Assembly (NCBI GenBank): GCA_903933395.1
Contig: CAIZKA010000289.1
Location: 1 to 22,671, forward strand
Length of the DNA stretch: 22,671 nt
Direction of reading: 5' to 3'
From: an uncultured beta proteobacterium
GTDB taxonomy: Bacteria > Pseudomonadota > Gammaproteobacteria > Burkholderiales > Rhodocyclaceae
The stretch's first letter is position 1. Each line of letters opens with the position of its first letter. This document shows positions 17,854-22,671 of this stretch, piece after piece. The notes beneath the pieces were generated by a model. It saw nothing but the letters and a program-made list of their open reading frames with translations, searched no databases and was not told where the DNA came from. Both the position numbers and the translations under genes were made by a program.

Positions 17854-18240
17854 TTACTTCTTCGCGGCCGGGGCATCCTTCTTGCCATCGTGATTGAGAT
17901 CATGCTGGTGGTCATGCTTCTCTTGCTTGATCTTCTTGCTCTGCTTGTTCTGCGCCTGCTTCAACTTCTCGCGTTCCTTGGGCGTGACCTTGCCGTCGGC
18001 CTTGGCCTTGGCTTCCTTCTTTTCCACCTGCGCCTGGCCTTTATCCAGCTTGGCCGCTTCCTTGCCGGTCAATTGGCCCGACGCGACGCCCTGATCGATC
18101 CGCTGTTGCTGGTTGGCCTGGCGCTGGTCGACGCCGGGAGTGGCCGCCGGATTCTTCGCCGGTGCGGGCGCGGTCTGCGCCAGAACGGGCAGGGCAAAAG
18201 CGGCAAGGACAGCGACCAGCAGACTGGATGTGCGTTTCAT
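17854..18240 (-). CDS. Small periplasmic lysine-rich hypothetical protein
   Basis: 128 residues. The signal peptide MKRTSSLLVAVLAAFALPVLAQ is followed by a low-complexity, highly charged body rich in Lys, Gln and Ala: VDQRQANQQQRIDQGVASGQ, LTGKEAAKLDKGQAQVEKKE, KVTPKEREKLKQAQNKQSKK, then a His/Asp tail HDHQHDLNHDGKKD that could bind metal. I recognise this general type (helical, exported, with the ANQQ-RI-QG-xSGxLT pattern) as common in betaproteobacteria, but no function is known to me. The SGQLTGKEAAKL and DGKVTPKEREKL segments look like a diverged tandem motif of about 35 residues, and DLNHDGKKD resembles half an EF-hand loop. GAGGAG precedes the ATG. It has its own terminator. Confidence 0.85.
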   Translation of the reverse strand: MKRTSSLLVAVLAAFALPVLAQTAPAPAKNPAATPGVDQRQANQQQRIDQGVASGQLTGKEAAKLDKGQAQVEKKEAKAKADGKVTPKEREKLKQAQNKQSKKIKQEKHDHQHDLNHDGKKDAPAAKK

Positions 18241-18287
18241 TTATTGCTCCTCGTGTTTGCAATGGGACAGCCCCATGCGCCGAATAA

Positions 18288-18306
18288 CGCGGGGGGTCAT
18301 CCCGCG
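18288..18306 (-). other. Hairpin between ugpQ and the small secreted-protein gene
   Basis: CGCGGG (18288-18293) and CCCGCG (18301-18306) form a 6-bp stem with a 7-base loop. On the minus strand it lies 36 bases after the ugpQ stop, followed by TTATT only, and also within the leader of the next gene. It could be a weak terminator or a leader structure; the T-run is too poor to decide. Confidence 0.35.
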
Positions 18307-18341
18307 CTGACGATTGAAATGTAAGCGACTGTTAGCGACCA

Positions 18342-19061
18342 TTACATCTCCGCTGAAGCCCAAAGATCGGGCCGGTCCGTAAACACGGCGCTGACGCCCA
18401 TGGCGAACAGGCGCCCGGCGTCTTCACGGCGATTGACCGTGTAACAGGCAAGCGGAAGCCCGGCATCGCGCACCGCCTGCAGCGCATCGGTGGTCAGCGC
18501 GCATGCCGATGAGTGCAAAGCACGCGAGCCGGTTTCCATAATGCGGTCGCGCCAGTCAGCCGGGATCGCCTCGAACAGCATGGCGCGCGGCAGTTGAACG
18601 GCCTCGTCGGCGGCGGCACGCAGGGCGACGGACGAAAACGAGGACAACAAGATCTTCCCTGTCGCCGATGCCGCGTGACGGGCGACCACCTGCCCGGTCT
18701 CTGCCTCCAGGCCGGACGCCGGCTTGATTTCCACATTGGCCCACAAACCAAGGGCCGCGCACAAGCGCAGCGCCTCGTCGAGAGTCGGCACCGGCTCGGC
18801 GGCAAAGGCCGGGTGGTAGCGGCTGCCGGCATCGAGCCGGGCGAGTTGCGCCGAACTCATGTCTGCCGTGCGCCCGGCGTCTGTCGTGGTGCGTTCCAGC
18901 GTCTCGTCGTGCATCAGGACCGGCACACCATCGGCAGCGAGCATGGCGTCGAACTCGACGCCGCCGCAGCCGAGACGCGCCGCCAGGCGCAGGCCGGCCA
19001 GGGTATTTTCCGGAGCGAGGGCGCCGCCGCAGCGATGCGCAATGATGCGCGGATAGATCAC
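18342..19061 (-). CDS. ugpQ: Glycerophosphodiester phosphodiesterase
   Basis: Hydrolyses glycerophosphodiesters to sn-glycerol-3-phosphate and an alcohol; E. coli UgpQ is the cytoplasmic enzyme of the Ugp system. 239 residues, no signal peptide. GDPD signatures: IIAHRCGGALAPENTLAG (His-Arg and Glu of the active site), VEFDAMLAADGVPVLMHDETLERTT (metal-binding Glu/Asp and the second His), NVEIKP and CYTVNRREDAGRLFAMGVSA. The GTG start at 19061 overlaps the upstream ugpB stop as GTGA, so the two are translated together. Confidence 0.95.
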   Translation of the reverse strand: MIYPRIIAHRCGGALAPENTLAGLRLAARLGCGGVEFDAMLAADGVPVLMHDETLERTTTDAGRTADMSSAQLARLDAGSRYHPAFAAEPVPTLDEALRLCAALGLWANVEIKPASGLEAETGQVVARHAASATGKILLSSFSSVALRAAADEAVQLPRAMLFEAIPADWRDRIMETGSRALHSSACALTTDALQAVRDAGLPLACYTVNRREDAGRLFAMGVSAVFTDRPDLWASAEM

Positions 19062-20329
19062 TGCTTGCGAACCGGCGCCGCCTTGGCCGGAGGTGCGGCA
19101 GGTGCAATGGCTGCATTGGTCCGGCGCGCCGTGTTGTCGAGCGCCTCTTTTGCCGGCCGGTCAGTGGTCCACACGAACTCCACTTCTTCGCCCAGGAACT
19201 CATGCAGGCGATCGCGGACCGGTCCGTGCTTGGCCCGCGTACTGCCTTTGTGCGCCACCGAAAGGCGCTTTTCCGCGGCGTCGAGCAAGCTCTGCGGAGC
19301 GCCCGAGTCGCGCAGTCCCTTCACCGCCGCCGGAGTCATCGGCAGATAGCTGGTGGCCTTGACCCACTCGACCTGCACTTCGGGGCGCAGCATGAAGGCC
19401 ATGAAGCGGGCCGCAAGTTTGTACTCCTCCTTCTTGTGTCCGGCCAGGATCCACAAGCCGGCGCCATCGGGCAGGACGTCGGCCGGCTTGGCGGCATACA
19501 CGTCGTCGTAATGCGGCAAGGCCGCAATGCCGACATCGATTCCGGCGCGCCGGGCATCGGCATACAGCGACGATTCGCCCGTCAGCATCGCGCATTCGCC
19601 GCTGAGAAAGCGCCGGTTGCCTTCACGGCCGGGGCCGGAGTAATGAAAGTAGCGGCTCTTCTGCCAACTCGCCAGCAGCGCGAGATGCTTGACGTTGACC
19701 ATGCTGTTGACCTGCACCTGGTCCGCCGTACCTGCCTTGCCGACCGTCCCCTCGCCGGCCTGCGATGACACGTTTTCGGCATGAATCCAGGCGAAACGCG
19801 TTGTGGTCAGGGGGCACTTGCTGCCTTTATCGTAGATCTGGCCCGCCACCTTCTGCAGTTCCCACCAGGTCTTCACCGGTTGGTCGGGATCAACCCCGGC
19901 CTTGCGAAAGACGCCACGATTGGTGAAAAGTACCGGCAGGGAAAGTCCTATCGGCAGCGCCTGGATGCGCCCGCCGGCGTCGTCCACCGCGTCGGCGACC
20001 TGCGGGTAAAAACCGGCGGCGTCGAGCTTCTGCCCGGCTTCGCGCATGACCTCGTGCAAGGGAAGAAAGCGCGGCCGGGTGCCAAAGAACTGCATGCTGT
20101 CATCGGGATCGAGCAGGGCGAGGTGCGGCAGCGCCTGCAGGTTTTCCAGGCCTCGCGAATCCTGCAGGAGCACCCGGCCCTTGCCCTTCTGTTCGTCGTT
20201 GAAGCGCAGTGCCAGCGTCGCCAGCATATCCAGTGCCTTGCCTTCGAGATCGTGGCGCAAGCTGATGTCCTGGGCCAGGACCGGGACCGCCACGCTGCAT
20301 CCGAGCAAAACCAACAAAATCTTCTTCAT
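19058..20329 (-). CDS. ugpB: Glycerol-3-phosphate-type ABC transporter solute-binding protein
   Basis: 423-residue periplasmic binding protein with a signal peptide (MKKILLVLLGCSVAVPVLAQ). It aligns by eye with E. coli UgpB over most of its length: LRHDLEGKALDMLATLALRFN near the start, LPIGLSLPVLFTNRGVFRKA, DQPVKTWWELQKVAGQI, RFLSGECAMLTGESSLYADA, GAGLWILAGHKKEEYKLAAR and TSYLPMTPAAVKGLRD. The segment after the first helix, YKGNYEQ-like in E. coli, is replaced by DSRGLENLQALPHLALLDPDD, so the ligand pocket may differ. A Pro/Ala-rich tail of about 25 residues is extra. Followed directly by ugpQ (4-base overlap); ugpA, ugpE and ugpC are absent between them and are not elsewhere in the window. 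Ligand inferred from UgpQ linkage and similarity, not proven. Confidence 0.9.
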   Translation of the reverse strand: MKKILLVLLGCSVAVPVLAQDISLRHDLEGKALDMLATLALRFNDEQKGKGRVLLQDSRGLENLQALPHLALLDPDDSMQFFGTRPRFLPLHEVMREAGQKLDAAGFYPQVADAVDDAGGRIQALPIGLSLPVLFTNRGVFRKAGVDPDQPVKTWWELQKVAGQIYDKGSKCPLTTTRFAWIHAENVSSQAGEGTVGKAGTADQVQVNSMVNVKHLALLASWQKSRYFHYSGPGREGNRRFLSGECAMLTGESSLYADARRAGIDVGIAALPHYDDVYAAKPADVLPDGAGLWILAGHKKEEYKLAARFMAFMLRPEVQVEWVKATSYLPMTPAAVKGLRDSGAPQSLLDAAEKRLSVAHKGSTRAKHGPVRDRLHEFLGEEVEFVWTTDRPAKEALDNTARRTNAAIAPAAPPAKAAPVRKQ

Positions 20330-20477
20330 GCGTCCGCCTCTATGCCGTTGCAGAATGGGTCAGTTTATACGCGATCGGCGCCGCGCCGGATGCACTGCCA
20401 CCGGATGGCGGTTTTACTGGAACCAGGACAATTGGCGGTCCCCCGTCAGGACCATGACCCGGGCAGGAAGCCGCGCA

Positions 20478-21374
20478 TCAGCGAAAGCTGTTTCGTCGTG
20501 GCGGTTCGGCGAAAAACTCCTTCATCATGAACGCTTCGAGCCCCTCGTTGTCCTCCACGCGCGCCGACAGGGTCACCACGCGGTCGAGCCGCTGCGATTC
20601 CCAGTTGAAATCGCCTTTGTAATATTTGCGGATCAGGTCGATCATCCTGCGCACGATGGCAATTTCTATGCTGCTGTTGGTCCCGATTTCGACCTGGATG
20701 AATTCGCGCCGGGAATTGCTTGAATCGGAGGTCCAGCCGCGGAAGGAAAAAGATGCGCGCCGCGATTCGATGCTGATGATCTGGAATATGCCGCTGGTCC
20801 CCACCGCCAGGTTCCGTTTGACGTTGGCCATCCGGATTTCATCCTCCGACGGCTCGCGCTCCGCGGACGGTGGCCCCGCTGCCGGCTGGTCCCTGCCGGA
20901 CTGCCCCTCGGCCGCCCGGCGGCGCGCTCTTGCAGCGTCGACAAAGGACTGCATGTCTGTCGGCGCCGCAGGTGCCGGCGACGGCGGAACCGCCGGCATT
21001 ACCGGCTCGACCGGCCTGGAAAGCTTGCTGTCGCTCGGCTTGTTCAGCGCAATGACCGGCGCCGCCGAAGCCTTCGGGCGACGCGCTGCCGGTGCCGGCT
21101 GAGTCTCCGGAACGACGGCCGGGGAGCTTGGCGCACTCTGCGACGACGCGGACGGCCGCAAGTTGACGACCAGTGAATTGCGGTTGGTTTCGGATGGATC
21201 GCCGCTGCCCACGCGCTGCTGGGGAACGACAAACAGCACCAGCAAATGCACGACAAGCGACCCGATAAAGGCATACAGCGTGCTGCGGCGAACACGCCAA
21301 TGCAGGTAAGGATCATGCAGCGGCGGATCTTCCCAGGCGAATTTCTTCTGGCTGACCTTCGAGTCCATCGTCAT
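20478..21374 (-). CDS. TonB-like membrane-anchored hypothetical protein
   Basis: 298 residues. A cytoplasmic N-terminus (1-30) is followed by one membrane segment (about 31-50, STLYAFIGSLVVHLLVLFVV), a Pro/Ala/Ser-rich periplasmic linker (about 75-175, with PAVPPSPAPAAP), and a C-terminal globular part (about 183-290: NLAVGTSGIFQIISIESRRASFSFRGW, then SSIEIAIVRRMIDLIRKYYK). The layout, including a His in the transmembrane helix (H43 in VVHLL), is that of TonB, but the C-terminal domain lacks a recognisable TonB signature and no exbB/exbD is in the window. Start ATG 21374; M3 at 21368 is a possible alternative, and no strong ribosome site is seen. The 148-base gap after it (20330-20477) shows nothing I can assign. 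Function unknown; an envelope-spanning link is a guess from architecture. Confidence 0.82.
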   Translation of the reverse strand: MTMDSKVSQKKFAWEDPPLHDPYLHWRVRRSTLYAFIGSLVVHLLVLFVVPQQRVGSGDPSETNRNSLVVNLRPSASSQSAPSSPAVVPETQPAPAARRPKASAAPVIALNKPSDSKLSRPVEPVMPAVPPSPAPAAPTDMQSFVDAARARRRAAEGQSGRDQPAAGPPSAEREPSEDEIRMANVKRNLAVGTSGIFQIISIESRRASFSFRGWTSDSSNSRREFIQVEIGTNSSIEIAIVRRMIDLIRKYYKGDFNWESQRLDRVVTLSARVEDNEGLEAFMMKEFFAEPPRRNSFR

Positions 21375-21448
21375 GATGTCACATCGTCAGTCGGCGCAAG
21401 CAACGCGGCATTGCGGGCGGATCGTTTGTGTGGGAACACCAACATTTG

Positions 21449-21606
21449 CGTGAAATAACTCGTTCGAAGCGACGGGTGATAGTCGAGCGCAGCGAGCTAA
21501 CCAGAAGCCTCCCCGTGAGGGGAGGATGGGAGGGGCGGGCCCTTATTCGCTTTTCGCGTGTTTCATCATCGGGGGCGCTGCGCGCTGCTGCATGAAAGTG
21601 AGGCCG
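21449..21606 (+). repeat. Dispersed intergenic palindromic repeat, copy 2
   Basis: Sits in the 330-base gap between the TonB-like gene start (21374) and tRNA-Arg (21705). Same order of blocks as copy 1: CGTGAAATAACTCGTTCG, GCGACGGGTGATAG, hairpin CCTCCCC-GTGA-GGGGAGG (21508-21525), GATGGGAGGGG, TTCGCTTTTCGCGTGTT, TCATCATC, TGAAAGTGAGGCCG. By eye it is roughly 80-85% like copy 1, the differences being mostly in the 10-20 bases on each side of the hairpin block. The rest of the gap, 21375-21448 and 21607-21660, holds nothing recognisable. Confidence 0.85.
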
Positions 21607-21660
21607 GATTCGGAACCGGTCGGAAAGTTTCGGAGAAATCCACGACCAGACCAGAATGCA

Positions 21661-21692
21661 AAAAGCAGTTAGTGATCACTTCACTAACTGCC
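21661..21692 (-). terminator. Rho-independent terminator of tRNA-Arg
   Basis: A perfect 11-bp inverted repeat, GCAGTTAGTGA (21666-21676) and TCACTAACTGC (21682-21692), with a 5-base loop. On the minus strand it is followed by TTTTTGCATT. It lies 12 bases after the 3' CCA end of the tRNA, so the tRNA is transcribed as a single-gene unit ending here. Confidence 0.9.
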
Positions 21693-21704
21693 CTGTCGTT
21701 TTAT

Positions 21705-21780
21705 GGCGCGCCCGGAGAGATTCGAACTCCCTACCCCTTGGTTCGTAGCCAAGTACTCTATCCAGATGAGCTACGGGCGC
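21705..21780 (-). tRNA. tRNA-Arg, anticodon ACG
   Basis: The minus strand folds into a full cloverleaf: acceptor GCGCCCG/CGGGCGC, D-arm GCTC..GAGT, anticodon stem CTTGG/CCAAG with loop CTACGAA (anticodon ACG at plus 21744-21746, read as ICG after A34 deamination), T-arm GGGAG-TTCGAAT-CTCTC, discriminator G and an encoded CCA (21705-21707). It decodes CGU, CGC and CGA. A terminator follows. The 3' end of a tRNA is a frequent integration site, but I found no duplicate of this 3' end in the window. Confidence 0.97.
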
Positions 21781-21864
21781 TTGCGAGGGCGGAATTATAC
21801 CCAAGAATCAGGTGAAGACAAGATCGGAGCGGCCCCGGGACGACAAGACGACCGCTGCAGCAAA

Positions 21865-22440
21865 TCATTTTTTTTGTGATGCGCGGATTCGCCGCGCCAG
21901 GTCCCTGGCTTGCTCCGCCGATACCTCGTCCAGGGTCTTGTCCTTGAGCAGCAGCCAGAGCAGCCCGCCGTTTATGACGACCAGAACGACCTCGATATAC
22001 AGGATCGACGTCACCAGTTGGCGCTGGGAATTGTCGCCAAACAGGAAATAGAAGCCTTCGAAGGTAGGCAGTGCGGCTTTGGTGATGGCCGAGAAATACT
22101 CGAAAGGCGGGAACAGGAGTATCAGCACCAGATTGACCGCCATCAGGCCCAGCACGATTCTTTGCCGCCGGTTGCCGCCAGGTCTGCGCTTTGCCTGCAG
22201 CGGCGGATCGCGCAGCAGCAACATGGCGATGCCGGCGTTGATGACCACCACGATGAGCTCGAGCGCGAGAAAATTCGCGTTGATCACGCGGTTCGGGTGG
22301 GCACCGAATGCGAAGTAGAAGCCGTCGAAGGTGGGAATGTTGTCCCGTTGCAGCGAAACGTAATCGTAGGGCGGAAAAAACATGAGCAGCGCCAGGTTGA
22401 CGACTGCTACAGCCAGCGCGATCCGTTGGGCATTATTCAT
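21865..22440 (-). CDS. Four-helix inner-membrane protein with internal duplication, function unknown
   Basis: 191 residues, four probable membrane segments (about 6-22, 55-77, 95-112, 143-165). Residues about 5-81 and 93-170 are tandem copies of one two-helix unit: each has VNL(A/V)L followed by FPP(Y/F)(D/E)Y, then PTF(D/E)GFYF-FG, a second helix VV(I/L)VVIN(A/G)G, and LLL(R/K)D at the end. The aromatic FPPYDY/PTFDGFYF loops between helices are strikingly conserved between the halves. The C-terminal tail (DEVSAEQARDLARRIRASQKK) is charged and probably cytoplasmic. No family name is known to me and no neighbouring gene hints at a role. The ATG at 22440 is the natural start. Confidence 0.85.
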   Translation of the reverse strand: MNNAQRIALAVAVVNLALLMFFPPYDYVSLQRDNIPTFDGFYFAFGAHPNRVINANFLALELIVVVINAGIAMLLLRDPPLQAKRRPGGNRRQRIVLGLMAVNLVLILLFPPFEYFSAITKAALPTFEGFYFLFGDNSQRQLVTSILYIEVVLVVINGGLLWLLLKDKTLDEVSAEQARDLARRIRASQKK

Positions 22441-22671
22441 GACGGGAGACCATTGCGGAAACTGCAGCGTCCACTCACAACGCGAACCGGCCGCGTTGAC
22501 CGTCGGCCCGGGCAGGATCCTAGTTTCAATAAATGGTGGGGTGAGCGCTACACAATAACCAACGCAAACCGCTGTGCCGCAAGGATCTTCAATTTTGTCA
22601 TTTCTAAAGTACCCCCAAAACTACCCCGCCGGAACAAGGCTGCCCTTGAAAAGAACTTCACCGCTCACCAA
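22441..22671. other. Unassigned right-hand end
   Basis: No complete gene. From about 22520 the sequence is visibly less GC-rich than the rest of the window. One plus-strand frame is open from before 22441 to the last base (…NKWWGERYTITNAN… then KVPPKLPRRNKAALEKNFT), without a convincing start, so it may be the beginning of a gene cut by the edge, or chance. The block ACCCCCAAAACTACCCC (22611-22627) is a C-run repeat of two units. Confidence 0.4.

Noticed and set aside
21558..21815. 85-codon frame ending in GAPGEIRTPYPLVRSQVLYP
   Set aside because: Classic spurious peptide produced by reading through a tRNA gene on the opposite strand.

Overview
The window reads as one stretch of a GC-rich betaproteobacterial chromosome, most likely Rhodocyclales or a close relative. 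The reasons are the gene orders ribF-ileS, tsaE-amiC beside queG, nudJ-mnmA and ilvE/zinc-finger/waaF, the protein sequences themselves, and long spurious antisense frames typical of high GC. The content is core housekeeping. I see no prophage, transposase, CRISPR array, defence island or secondary-metabolite cluster, so I cannot claim a new multi-gene system. The unusual material is in the repeats and in a few uncharacterised proteins.

Layout. 1-3436 (minus): ribF overlaps ileS, and ileS runs off the left edge. 3437-3688: a dispersed palindromic repeat. 3689-5412 (minus): tsaE overlaps amiC, head-to-head with queG (plus, 5398-6483). 6480-7675 (minus): a SpoIIAA-like protein coupled to a 3-mercaptopyruvate/thiosulfate sulfurtransferase. 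7869-8159 (minus): an HU-type nucleoid protein with its own promoter and terminator. 8252-9801 (minus): nudJ and mnmA. 9802-10011: a second, inverted repeat copy. 10012-15072 (plus): a co-directional run of ilvE, a small CHCC zinc-finger protein, waaF, an NTF2-like protein, a YheT-type hydrolase and a phosphomannomutase/phosphoglucomutase. 15145-17766 (minus): alaS. 17854-18240 (minus): a small secreted protein. 18342-20329 (minus): ugpB and ugpQ without the permease genes. 20478-21374 (minus): a TonB-like membrane-anchored protein. 21449-21606: a third repeat copy. 21661-21780 (minus): tRNA-Arg(ACG) with a terminator. 21865-22440 (minus): a four-helix membrane protein built from an internal duplication. 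22441-22671: no gene that I can support.

Functional themes are translation and tRNA modification (ileS, alaS, tsaE, queG, mnmA, tRNA-Arg), envelope building (amiC, waaF, algC), cofactor and amino-acid metabolism (ribF, ilvE) and phosphodiester uptake or breakdown (ugpB, ugpQ).

Most notable observations: (1) ileS carries an in-frame insert of about 35 codons made of three consecutive palindromes, like a REP element tolerated inside a coding region; (2) a dispersed repeat of about 110-160 bp occurs three times between genes; (3) an inverted repeat built from CACAGAG units runs into the 5' end of waaF and appears to supply its start codon; (4) ugpB abuts ugpQ with no transporter genes between them.
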